Positions 1 through 6,890 of a stretch of DNA of 16,520 nucleotides are shown in pieces. The notes beneath the pieces are model-generated. The model was not told the origin of the DNA. It ran no database searches and was given only the letters and a program-made list of their open reading frames with translations. Source of the DNA: SURF-32 sp964648365 (GTDB lineage Bacteria; Planctomycetota; Phycisphaerae; UBA1845); assembly GCA_964648365.1 (NCBI GenBank), contig CAZYLK010000141.1:1-16520 (forward strand). The letters are read 5' to 3'. The position numbers and the translations under genes were made by a program. Each line of letters starts with the position of its first letter. Position 1 is the first letter of the stretch.

Positions 1-677
1 TTGCCGGTACTGCGGCACAGCAAGCGGATGATCTCGCAAACCTCGGCCGCCTCCTGCGGCGTCCGCATGTCCGGGTCGGTAACAGTCTCGATCAGCGGCA
101 TGCCCAGCCGGTCGGTCAGCAGCACGCGGTCATGGCCGATGTCGGAAACCTCGCGGCAGGAATCTTCCTCGATGGAAAGCTGCGTGATGCCGATCCGCCG
201 GTCGCGGTAGGGGATCGACCCGCGGACGCCCAGAATCGCGGTCCTCTGGAATCCAGTGGGGATTGACCCGTCGAGGTACTGCTTGCGGGCGATGTGGATC
301 TCGCTGACGAGGTTGAGGTTCAGAAGCTGCGAGATTTCCAGGGCGATGTCGATGGCGCGATCGTCGGGGAAAAACGGCGGCGTGTCGTCGAACTCGTAGG
401 TGCAGACCGTCGCATGATGGATGCGGTAGAAGATGTTCTTGCGCGTCTTTTTTTCCATCAGGGCGGTGCCGTCGTACTCGCCCAGTTCGGACAGCGTCGG
501 CCGCATGTGGCGGAGCACTTCGGCGTCGTATTCCGGGCTGTAGCGCCCGGCCGGGCAGCGGCAGAAGAGCTTGCGGTTGGTGGCAAGCTGCTGGTGGACC
601 TCCAGGCCGCACTTGAAGCCGATGGCGGCGTAGTCCTCGGCGGTCATCTGGTCGAAGGGTTTGAACGGCTGCGTCAT
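1..677 (-). CDS. gatE: Glu-tRNA(Gln) amidotransferase subunit E-like (GatE), partial
   Basis: This is the N-terminal 225 residues of a protein that runs off the left edge, starting at ATG 677. GatE, with GatD, converts Glu-tRNA(Gln) to Gln-tRNA(Gln) in the cytoplasm of archaea. The sequence has GLEVHQQL (about residues 25-32), LFCRCP, then MRPTLSELGEYD, DGSIPTGFQRT, LSIEEDSCREVSD, DRLGMPLIETVTDPDMR and ending LLCRSTG. The SELG block and the DGSxxxGFQRT block are GatE features; bacterial GatB has a KNYFYPDLPKGYQ block there instead, which is absent. The GLEVH and EEDS/DRLGMPLIE motifs are shared by the GatB/GatE superfamily. An internal ATG (MTAEDYAAIG) ten codons in is an alternative start. 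No clear Shine-Dalgarno precedes ATG 677. The gene is divergent from the glycosyltransferase at 874. Confidence is high for the superfamily and good for the GatE subtype. Confidence 0.85.
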   Translation of the reverse strand, partial: MTQPFKPFDQMTAEDYAAIGFKCGLEVHQQLATNRKLFCRCPAGRYSPEYDAEVLRHMRPTLSELGEYDGTALMEKKTRKNIFYRIHHATVCTYEFDDTPPFFPDDRAIDIALEISQLLNLNLVSEIHIARKQYLDGSIPTGFQRTAILGVRGSIPYRDRRIGITQLSIEEDSCREVSDIGHDRVLLTDRLGMPLIETVTDPDMRTPQEAAEVCEIIRLLCRSTG

Positions 678-826
678 GCCCGTGAGTTTAAGGCCCGCGG
701 GGATGGGCGGCAATCCGAGTCTACCGCCCGCTACCGCAGCCCGGTCGCGTCGTAGAACGAGTGGATCTCGGTGATCCGCCGGCCAGGAGGGGAGGCCGCA
801 GCGTCCGGCAGCGCCCGCGGGGTCGG

Positions 827-844
827 TTGACGTCAGTTGACGTC
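827..844. repeat. Tandem TTGACGTC repeat, possible operator
   Basis: TTGACGTC occurs at 827-834 and again at 837-844, exactly 10 bases apart, about one helical turn. The first copy lies in the perfect palindrome TGACGTCA (828-835). It sits in the 196-base divergent interval between gatE and the glycosyltransferase, 30 bases before GTG 874. That placement suits a dimeric regulator site, but no regulator is identified and no matching -10 box was found. Confidence 0.35.
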
Positions 845-873
845 CAGCATGAGTTCTACTCTGCTTTCGCGCC

Positions 874-2478
874 GTGGCTCCGTCCGAGATTCAATCCGCG
901 TCCCATTCCGCGACGGTGTCGCCTCGCCTGCACCGGGCGTCGCCGCGGTTCGGCCTGGCGCTTGTCGCCATACTGCTCCTTGCACTGTTCGGGCGACTGT
1001 GGAACCTCGGTTCCGAAGACTACTGGCTGGACGAGCTTCACTCGCTGCTGAACTCCGCCGGACGGCGGGCCGAATTCGAAGCGCTCCCGGTGGGTCAGAT
1101 CATCCGAGCCGTTCCGGACTGCACGACCCTGGACGGATCGTTCGCGCCCGGCCGCGTCTGGCGCGGCATGCGCGACGACAGCCACCCGCCTCTCTACTTC
1201 GTGTTGTTGCACATGTGGCGGGTTCTCTTCGGCGACGGCGAACTGGCCACGCGGCTGCCGTCGGCGCTGATCTCCGTGCTGTCGATCGTTCCCGTCGTCT
1301 GGTTGTGCGGCCTGACCGGCGCTCCGCGGGCGGGCCTGGCGGTCGGCGCGCTGCTCGCCCTTGCCCAGGTCCACATCCTCATGGGTCAGCAGGCCCGGCC
1401 GTACGCGCTTTCAATCGCGCTGATCGCGGCAGCCTATGCGCTTCTTGCACTGATGGACACGCGCTGGGGCGACATGACCCGTCGCGGCCGCGCGGTGGCG
1501 ACGATCGCGTACGGCGTGAGCCTGCTGATGGCAATGCTCACGCATTACTTCGCCGCGCTGGCCCTGTGTGGACATCTGCCCATTGTGCTGGCTCGTTGGC
1601 GTGGCTCACGCCTGGCGGTGTGGCTCCTGACGGTCACCATGTCGGCGGGCTTGTTCGGTCTGATCTGGGGGCCGTCGATGGCGGACCAGTGGGCGTTCAT
1701 CTCACAACAGGACTGGCTGCTCGATCCCGCGCCGGACCATGTGCGGCGGACGTTGCTGCGGGCTGCGTCGCTGCCGCTGAGACACGTGGTCGCTCGGCCG
1801 CTGCCGGACTGGTCCGGCCGGCAGATGGAGTGGGAAGCGATGATCGGCCTGGCGATTCTGGCTGTGCCGGCGATGCTGCTCTACCGGCGTCCGGTCCGCG
1901 GCATGGCGTGGTTTGCTGCGTGGGCGGGGTTGCCGATTCTGATCCTGACCGTCATCGACCTTGCGACGGGGAAGGAGTTGCTTACGCACCCTCGCTACGG
2001 CTGCGTCGCGGCGCCGGGCATCGCCGGCTGGGTCGTACTCGGGCTTGGGCAACGCTCCCGCCGCGTCATGGCCTACGCCGCGGCCGTCGGGCTGGCGCTC
2101 GCTGCGCTGACGCTCCGCCTGCCGGCCATTCGTCACCCGGACGCCCGCCGGGCCGCGGCGATCGTCGACGAATTGGCGGGCGCCGACGATCTTGTGATCT
2201 ACGACGCCGCCGGCTGGATCCCGTACTGGCCGCGTCGTCTGGCGGTTCTGGTGGAGCACTACCGGCAGGGGCACGATGGCGCGATTCTGATGCTCAGCGA
2301 AGACGCGGGAAGCGAAACGCGGGATCGGATCGAGCGGTTCCCGCGCGTGGCCGTTGTGAGCCCGCGACTGGATCAGCCCGTCAATCCGGCGCCGCGGACG
2401 CACGCGGAGATCGCTCGCTCCGAATACGTCTTCGACATCGGGTGGATCTACCTGTACGCGCGGCGCAACCCGCCGTGA
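874..2478 (+). CDS. Family-39-like GT-C membrane glycosyltransferase
   Basis: This is a 534-residue polytopic membrane protein. GT-C enzymes of the PMT/ArnT type move a sugar from a polyprenyl-phosphate donor to an acceptor on the outer face of the cytoplasmic membrane. After a first membrane helix (about residues 27-45) comes a loop with the acidic pair in YWLDEL (D53, E54), the usual catalytic position. Next is the family block HPPLYFVLL (about 104-112) followed by WRVLFGDGELATRLPS (about 115-130). About ten further hydrophobic helices follow, then a soluble C-terminal tail of about 130 residues. GTG 874 is the start because an in-frame TGA lies at 850 and no earlier start codon follows it; there is no good ribosome site. 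No neighbour indicates the sugar or acceptor, so the substrate is unknown. Confidence 0.82.
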   Translation: MAPSEIQSASHSATVSPRLHRASPRFGLALVAILLLALFGRLWNLGSEDYWLDELHSLLNSAGRRAEFEALPVGQIIRAVPDCTTLDGSFAPGRVWRGMRDDSHPPLYFVLLHMWRVLFGDGELATRLPSALISVLSIVPVVWLCGLTGAPRAGLAVGALLALAQVHILMGQQARPYALSIALIAAAYALLALMDTRWGDMTRRGRAVATIAYGVSLLMAMLTHYFAALALCGHLPIVLARWRGSRLAVWLLTVTMSAGLFGLIWGPSMADQWAFISQQDWLLDPAPDHVRRTLLRAASLPLRHVVARPLPDWSGRQMEWEAMIGLAILAVPAMLLYRRPVRGMAWFAAWAGLPILILTVIDLATGKELLTHPRYGCVAAPGIAGWVVLGLGQRSRRVMAYAAAVGLALAALTLRLPAIRHPDARRAAAIVDELAGADDLVIYDAAGWIPYWPRRLAVLVEHYRQGHDGAILMLSEDAGSETRDRIERFPRVAVVSPRLDQPVNPAPRTHAEIARSEYVFDIGWIYLYARRNPP

Positions 2479-2556
2479 GATCCGACGCCGGGAATACCTC
2501 TGGACGTGCGCGCGCGATCGGCGGAAGGGTCCGCGTATCGCCGGTGCGTGGCGCCC

Positions 2557-2584
2557 TTGCAACCCCGTCCGAGCGTGATACAAC
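2557..2584 (+). promoter_or_regulatory. Possible promoter for the PEGA-apt-DASS-cysC cluster
   Basis: A TTGCAA hexamer at 2557-2562 and TACAAC at 2579-2584 are separated by 16 bases. They lie 80 bases before the lipoprotein start, in the only sizeable gap upstream of the cluster. The match to a sigma-70-type promoter is moderate, and the call rests on position and hexamers only. Confidence 0.3.
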
Positions 2585-2664
2585 GCTCGCGACGCCTGTC
2601 GGGGGCCGCCCGCCTCCGGCGCGGTCGAGATGCCCAGCGTCGTGGCGGGAGCCGGTTATCCGTG

Positions 2665-3123
2665 ATGTCGCACCTCGTCAATTGCGTTCGCCCCGGTGTG
2701 ATCGGTTGCTGTCTCGCCGTCGCGGCCGTAGCGGCATCCACCGGCTGCGTGCGGCGCACCATGACCATCACCACACAACCGGCCGGGGCACTGGTTTACC
2801 TCAATGATGAGGAGATCGGCCGATCGGACGTCACCGTCGATTTCACCTGGTATGGCGATTACGACGTCCTGATCCGGAAGGACGGCTACAAGACGCTGCG
2901 GACGAACTGGGTTCTGCACGAGCCGTGGTACCAGGTGGCGCCGCTCGACTTCGTCGCCGAGGTGCTCTGGCCGGGCCGGATCGTCGACGCCCGGCGGATG
3001 GAGTTCACCCTGGAACCGGAAACGCCCATCGTGAACGACGAGCTGTATGGCCGGGCGTTGGAGACGCGAAGTTGGGCGCTCGAAGCCGACGGCGCTCCCC
3101 GCACGCCCGCTGAAGCGCCGTGA
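2665..3123 (+). CDS. PEGA-domain lipoprotein
   Basis: This is a 152-residue predicted lipoprotein. A hydrophobic signal (about residues 9-27) ends in STGC, with C28 as the likely lipidated cysteine; serine at -3 is a loose lipobox. The mature part opens with MTITTQPAGALVYLNDEEIG and continues through a block ending DYDVLIRKDGYKTLR (about 66-79). This is the PEGA fold (P-x-G-A ... G ... L ... DGY), a small beta domain usually facing the cell surface in planctomycete and deltaproteobacterial proteins. The C-terminal 70 residues, rich in W and P, are not recognised. ATG 2665 is chosen because it directly precedes the signal peptide; GTG 2662 is an equal alternative, and upstream in-frame sequence is Arg-rich and not protein-like. 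Its TGA overlaps a possible GTG start of apt, suggesting co-transcription. Its role is unknown. Confidence 0.78.
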   Translation: MSHLVNCVRPGVIGCCLAVAAVAASTGCVRRTMTITTQPAGALVYLNDEEIGRSDVTVDFTWYGDYDVLIRKDGYKTLRTNWVLHEPWYQVAPLDFVAEVLWPGRIVDARRMEFTLEPETPIVNDELYGRALETRSWALEADGAPRTPAEAP

Positions 3124-3130
3124 ACCTTCC

Positions 3131-3134
3131 GGAG
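3131..3134 (+). promoter_or_regulatory. Ribosome binding site for apt
   Basis: GGAG lies nine bases before ATG 3144. It favours that ATG over the GTG at 3120 that overlaps the upstream stop codon. Confidence 0.5.
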
Positions 3135-3143
3135 CAGGTCGCC

Positions 3144-3725
3144 ATGAGCCTTTCGCAACAGCTTCCGCCATCCCGCGTCGAAGAGGAGCCGGGGCCGATC
3201 CGGATCACCAAGCTGCGCGACCTCATCCGCGACATCCCGGACTTCCCCAAGCCCGGCGTCGTCTTCAAGGACATTACGCCGCTGCTGCGCGATCCGGCCG
3301 GGCTGGCGCTGGCGATCGAGTACCTCACGCAGCCGTTCCGGACCATGAAGATCGATGCCGTGGCCAGCGCCGAGTCGCGCGGGTTCATCTTCGGCACCGC
3401 CATCGCCCGAAACCTGTCGGCAGGCTTCATCCCGATTCGCAAACCCGGCAAGTTGCCCTTCCAGGCTCATCGCGAGGATTACGATCTCGAGTACGGCACG
3501 GACAGTCTGGAGATGCACTGCGACGCCGTTCAGCCCGGGGAGCGTGTGTTGCTGGTGGATGACGTTCTGGCGACGGGGGGAACGCTGACAGCCAGCGGGC
3601 GCCTGGTCGAGCGACTGGGTGGGACCGTCGCCGGGATTGCCGTGCTCATAGAGCTGACCTTCCTTAACGGCCGCCGGCGCCTGAGCCGATATCCCCTCCA
3701 TTCCGTTCTGCACTACGACGCCTGA
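3144..3725 (+). CDS. apt: Adenine phosphoribosyltransferase
   Basis: Apt makes AMP from adenine and PRPP, the adenine salvage step in the cytoplasm. The 193-residue product is close to the usual length (about 170-180) plus a short N-terminal extension. It shows IRDIPDFPKPGVVFKDITPLL near the N-terminus, ASAESRGFIFGTAIA (usual form ARGFIFG), FIPIRKPGKLP, the YDLEYGTDSLEMH flexible-loop block, and the PRPP-binding signature LLVDDVLATGGT. The GTG at 3120 would add eight residues and overlap the lipoprotein stop (GTGA), but the ATG has the better ribosome site. The transporter gene begins five bases after the stop. Confidence is very high; all key family blocks are present. Confidence 0.96.
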   Translation: MSLSQQLPPSRVEEEPGPIRITKLRDLIRDIPDFPKPGVVFKDITPLLRDPAGLALAIEYLTQPFRTMKIDAVASAESRGFIFGTAIARNLSAGFIPIRKPGKLPFQAHREDYDLEYGTDSLEMHCDAVQPGERVLLVDDVLATGGTLTASGRLVERLGGTVAGIAVLIELTFLNGRRRLSRYPLHSVLHYDA

Positions 3726-3730
3726 CAGGG

Positions 3731-5182
3731 ATGGTCCAGCGAAACGCGGTCGCCAGCATGATGGGGGGCTTTGACAAAACGCGGATCAAGGCCGGCATCA
3801 TCGCCGCGGCGTGCATCGCCGCGATGGTGCTGTGTCTGATGCCGACGTTCGTGCGGCCGGACAAGCTCCCCGACACGCTTCACCCCGCGGCGGCTCAGCG
3901 CTGCGCCGCCGTCTTCGTCGTGGCCATCGCCCTGTGGTTTACGAGCGTCATCCCGCTGCCGGCGTCCGGCCTGCTCGTCATCGCCCTGCTGCCGGCGCTC
4001 AACGTGCTGCCGGCGGACCGCGTCTTCTCGTTCTTCGGCAACAGTGCCGTCTTCTTCATCATGGGTGTCTTTCTGCTCGCGGCCGCCATGATCGCGACCG
4101 GGCTTTCCAAGCGCGTCACGCTGCTGGCGCTGCAGCGATTCGACCGGAGTCCGCACCGCCTCGTCAGCGGCGTGCTGCTGTCGGCGGCGTTCCTGTCCCT
4201 GTGGATGCCGTCCTACGGCGTCGCCGCCATGATCTACCCGATCGCGGTGGAGATCGTGGATGCGCTGAAGCTGCCGCGCGGACACGCTTATGCGAAACGC
4301 CTGTTCCTGGCTCTGGCGTGGGGCTCGATCATCGGCTCCTGCGGCACCATTCTCGGCGGCGGTCGCGGGCCACTGGCGCTGAGCCTGCTGGAGAAGGAAC
4401 ACGAACAGACCATCTCATTCATGCAGTGGGCGATCGCGTGCATCCCGCTGGTCATCATCATGACCGGCGCGGCGATCGTGATCCTGAAGTACTTCGTTCA
4501 CGACGAGATTCGGGATGTCACGCCCGCCACGCAGATGCTCGACGAGCGCGTCCGCCTGCTGGGCCCGATGTCGGCGCGTGAGCGACGTCTGGCCTGGTTG
4601 ACCCTGCTGACGATCGTCGCGTGGATCAGCGTGGGCAAGACGCTCGGCCTGGCCGTCATCGCGGCCTTTGCCGCCGGGTCGCTCTTCCTGTTACGGATCG
4701 TCGAGTGGAACGCGATCCAGGGATACGTCAATTGGGGCGTCATCGTGCTCTACGGTGGGGCGGTCGTGCTGGGCCAGTCCCTGACCGAGACCCATGCGAT
4801 GGAGTGGTTCGCCACGCGGGTCATCACGACGCAGACGCCCTCCTGGCTGGTGCTTGCGCTGCTGGTTCTGGTGGCGATGGCACTGACCGAGGCGATCAGC
4901 AACGCGGCCGCCGTGGCGATCCTGCTGCCGATCGGGTTCGCCCTCGGCGAGATGACCGGCGTCAAGCCGGTGATGATGACGCTGGTGGTCACGGTGCCGA
5001 CGGGCCTGTCGTTCCTCCTGCCGGTCAGCTCGCCGCCTAATGCGATCGCCTTCGCAGCCGGGCACTACAGTGTCCGCGAAGTCGTTGTACTGGGCTGGTG
5101 GTTGACGGTCTGCGCGTTTGTTGTGATGCTGCTGGTGGTCTACGTCTGGTGGCGGACCGTCCTCAACGTCGGGGCCTGGTGA
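3731..5182 (+). CDS. DASS/SLC13-family anion transporter, probable sulfate uptake
   Basis: This 483-residue polytopic membrane protein has the two inverted repeats of the DASS (SLC13) family, which couple sodium or proton entry to uptake of sulfate or di/tricarboxylates. The early block is FFGNSAVFFIMGVFLLAAAM (about 101-120). The second repeat carries EAISNAAAVAILLPIG (388-402) and LLPVSSPPNAIAFAAG (429-444), matching the family signature. In the first repeat the expected W-I-S-N-T is W158-M-P-S-Y162, and the expected GTxxGTPPN block reads GTILGGGRGPLA. One half of the binding site is therefore unusual. The APS kinase-like gene starts three bases after the stop, favouring sulfate as substrate, but that is inference. 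ATG 3731 follows apt by five bases; ATG 3758 or 3761 could be the true start, since no well-spaced ribosome site is seen. Confidence 0.85.
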   Translation: MVQRNAVASMMGGFDKTRIKAGIIAAACIAAMVLCLMPTFVRPDKLPDTLHPAAAQRCAAVFVVAIALWFTSVIPLPASGLLVIALLPALNVLPADRVFSFFGNSAVFFIMGVFLLAAAMIATGLSKRVTLLALQRFDRSPHRLVSGVLLSAAFLSLWMPSYGVAAMIYPIAVEIVDALKLPRGHAYAKRLFLALAWGSIIGSCGTILGGGRGPLALSLLEKEHEQTISFMQWAIACIPLVIIMTGAAIVILKYFVHDEIRDVTPATQMLDERVRLLGPMSARERRLAWLTLLTIVAWISVGKTLGLAVIAAFAAGSLFLLRIVEWNAIQGYVNWGVIVLYGGAVVLGQSLTETHAMEWFATRVITTQTPSWLVLALLVLVAMALTEAISNAAAVAILLPIGFALGEMTGVKPVMMTLVVTVPTGLSFLLPVSSPPNAIAFAAGHYSVREVVVLGWWLTVCAFVVMLLVVYVWWRTVLNVGAW

Positions 5183-5185
5183 GAA

Positions 5186-5788
5186 GTGGATAAGGCATTC
5201 ACCATCTGGTTCACGGGGCTGTCCGGCTCGGGCAAGTCCACGATCGGACACGCCGTCGCCCGCCTGCTGCGTACCCGCGGCTATAAGGTCGAAGTGCTTG
5301 ACTCCGGCCGCATCCGCCAGCAGCTCAACCGCAACCTGGGCTTCACTCGGGAGGAGATCGAGACCAACCTCGTGCGGCTGGGTTACGAGTGCCGCCTGCT
5401 GAACCGCAACGGCGTCATCGCCGTCGTCACGTCGGTTTCGCCCTACCGCGAAGTGCGCGACAAGGTCCGTGCCGAGGTGGGGGAGTTCGTCGAGGTGTAC
5501 TGCCGCTGCCCGATGGAAATCCTGATGAAGCGCGGCGCGACGGAACTCTTCGAGAAGGCCCAGCGCGGCGAGATCGCTCACGTCGCCGGCATCAACGCGC
5601 CGTACGAAGAACCGCTCAAGCCGGAGGTGCTCATCAACACCGACCAGTTGGACGTCGACTCCGGCAGCGACCAGGTCATCGCCACGCTCGAACTGCTCGG
5701 CCGCATCCCGCGCGTCGAATCAGCCGAGTATACGCCGCGCGAGGAGGAAATGATCAAGCGGCGGTTGCAGGATCTGGGCTATCTTTGA
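5186..5788 (+). CDS. cysC: Adenylylsulfate (APS) kinase-like protein
   Basis: CysC phosphorylates APS to PAPS with ATP in the cytoplasm, the second step of sulfate activation. The 200-residue product has the family's usual length. The P-loop GLSGSGKST is at 11-19, LNRNLGF at 47-53, NLVRLG at 61-66, the SPYR block at 85-88, the LFEKAQRGEIAHVAGINAPYE lid region around 121-141, and INTDQLDV near 150. These match APS kinases well. The substrate motif usually written LDGDxxR is LDSGRIR (38-44), and the DR pair after the GF block is missing. Function or acceptor may therefore differ from textbook CysC. GTG 5186 is chosen because the P-loop strand begins almost at once and no ATG is available; it lies three bases after the transporter stop, implying one transcript. 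No sulfate adenylyltransferase gene is in the window. Confidence 0.85.
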   Translation: MDKAFTIWFTGLSGSGKSTIGHAVARLLRTRGYKVEVLDSGRIRQQLNRNLGFTREEIETNLVRLGYECRLLNRNGVIAVVTSVSPYREVRDKVRAEVGEFVEVYCRCPMEILMKRGATELFEKAQRGEIAHVAGINAPYEEPLKPEVLINTDQLDVDSGSDQVIATLELLGRIPRVESAEYTPREEEMIKRRLQDLGYL

Positions 5789-5796
5789 TAGCCGCA

Positions 5797-5832
5797 GGGA
5801 GTAAGGGAATAAGGGAGTGAGGGAGTAAGGGA
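5797..5832. repeat. Short tandem repeat, 8-base unit (GGGAGTAA)
   Basis: Four units follow without gaps: GGGAGTAA, GGGAATAA, GGGAGTGA and GGGAGTAA (5797-5828), then a partial GGGA. The run starts eight bases after the APS kinase stop, in the convergent gap before dapB. It is a purine-rich microsatellite with no visible coding role. No hairpin terminator was recognised in this 126-base gap. Confidence 0.8.
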
Positions 5833-5914
5833 AGACCATCCGAACGGCAACCCTCGGGGAAGGGCCGGTTGGTTGACCACCTTCCATCCGATTGTGCCGC
5901 GACGTCGAGGCTGC

Positions 5915-6703
5915 TCACGATTGAGCCGCGCCCAGCACGTCCCGCATCGCATACATCCCCGGCGCTTTCCCCTTCAGCCAGGCGGCTGCCGCCAGGGCGC
6001 CGGATGCGAAGCAATCGCGCGAGAGCGCGGAGTGACTCAGCGTAATCACCTCGCCCGGTCCGCCGAAGTGAACCGCGTGCTCGCCGACCACGTCACCCAT
6101 CCGCACGGCGTGAACGCCGATTTCCTTCGCGCGCCGAGCGCCGACGTTGCCTTCGCGGCCGTGGACGACGTTATTGGCCTGTGAGCGACCGGTGGCTTTC
6201 AGCAGTTCTTCCAGGAGGGACACGGCCGTGCCGCTGGGCGCGTCCACCTTCTTGCGGTGGTGCGCCTCGACGATCTCGATATCAAAGCCGTCGCCCAGCC
6301 GCTTCGCCACGGAACCGACGATCGACAACAGCAGGTTGACGCCGACGCTGAAATTGGTCGCCTTGAGGATCGGGATGGCGCGCGACGCCTCCTCGATCGT
6401 GGCAAGCTGAGCCGCGTCGTGGCCTGTCGTGCCGATCACCATGGCCGCCTTCCGCTCGAGACACGCGTGAACGCCCGCCACGGTGCCGGCCGGCAGCGTA
6501 AAGTCGATGTACGCATCGCACGCGACGGCCAGTTCCGCAGTCAGCGGCGGGGCGCCGCCCTCGGCCAGGGCCGGCTCGCCCAGCCGGGGGTCGATCGGCT
6601 CCGTCAGCGCCGCCGCGATCTCGAACCGGGGATCATCCTTCGCCAGGGTCAGCACGCGCTGGCCCATTCGTCCGGATGCTCCCGCTACCGCCAGTCGTAT
6701 CAC
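5915..6703 (-). CDS. dapB: 4-hydroxy-tetrahydrodipicolinate reductase
   Basis: DapB reduces (2S,4S)-4-hydroxy-2,3,4,5-tetrahydrodipicolinate with NAD(P)H in the diaminopimelate/lysine pathway, in the cytoplasm. The 262-residue length is normal. The N-terminal nucleotide loop is VAGASGRMGQ (6-15), then IGTTGH (90-95), ATNFSVGVNLLL (115-126), and the catalytic and substrate-binding block EAHHRKKVDAPSGTA (146-160), with the HH pair and K152. RMGDVVGEHAVHFGGPGE (201-218) and LSHSALSRDCFASGAL follow as in the family. The GTG start at 6703 has GGGAG six bases upstream and places the nucleotide-binding strand at the N-terminus; an ATG at 6727 would add eight residues. The gene is convergent with the APS kinase cluster and divergent from the CPBP protease. 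Confidence 0.96.
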   Translation of the reverse strand: MIRLAVAGASGRMGQRVLTLAKDDPRFEIAAALTEPIDPRLGEPALAEGGAPPLTAELAVACDAYIDFTLPAGTVAGVHACLERKAAMVIGTTGHDAAQLATIEEASRAIPILKATNFSVGVNLLLSIVGSVAKRLGDGFDIEIVEAHHRKKVDAPSGTAVSLLEELLKATGRSQANNVVHGREGNVGARRAKEIGVHAVRMGDVVGEHAVHFGGPGEVITLSHSALSRDCFASGALAAAAWLKGKAPGMYAMRDVLGAAQS

Positions 6704-6709
6704 GGTGAT

Positions 6710-6714
6710 CTCCC
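6710..6714 (-). promoter_or_regulatory. Ribosome binding site for dapB
   Basis: On the minus strand GGGAG lies six bases before GTG 6703. It decides for the GTG over the in-frame upstream ATG at 6727. Confidence 0.5.
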
Positions 6715-6748
6715 ACACGCGGGCCATGCGGCACCCGATCCGCTCGGC

Positions 6749-6777
6749 TGTGCATCGCCACTTTCGTAACCTACAAT
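6749..6777 (+). promoter_or_regulatory. Possible promoter for the CPBP protease gene
   Basis: A good -10 hexamer TACAAT (6772-6777) has a weak -35 candidate TGTGCA (6749-6754) at 17-base spacing. It lies in the divergent dapB/CPBP gap, about 114 bases before ATG 6891. Only the -10 box is convincing. Confidence 0.35.
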
Positions 6778-6890
6778 CGCGCCGCGCGCGCGTCCACGCG
6801 GGTGCGTGCGCCGTGCGTCGTCGGTCGGCGCCCGGGGCCGGCCGCAGCGCCGGATGCATGCGCGACTGCGACGCCCGATTGGCGGCCTTC

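Noticed and set aside
130..755. Plus and minus open frames of about 150 codons at the left end
   Set aside because: They are shadows of the minus-strand gatE, which carries consistent family motifs through the whole interval.
837..2807. 656-codon plus-strand open frame over the glycosyltransferase
   Set aside because: It is Arg/Ala/Gly-rich and domain-free, and runs past the glycosyltransferase into the next gene. The other frame has the GT-C motifs and membrane helices.
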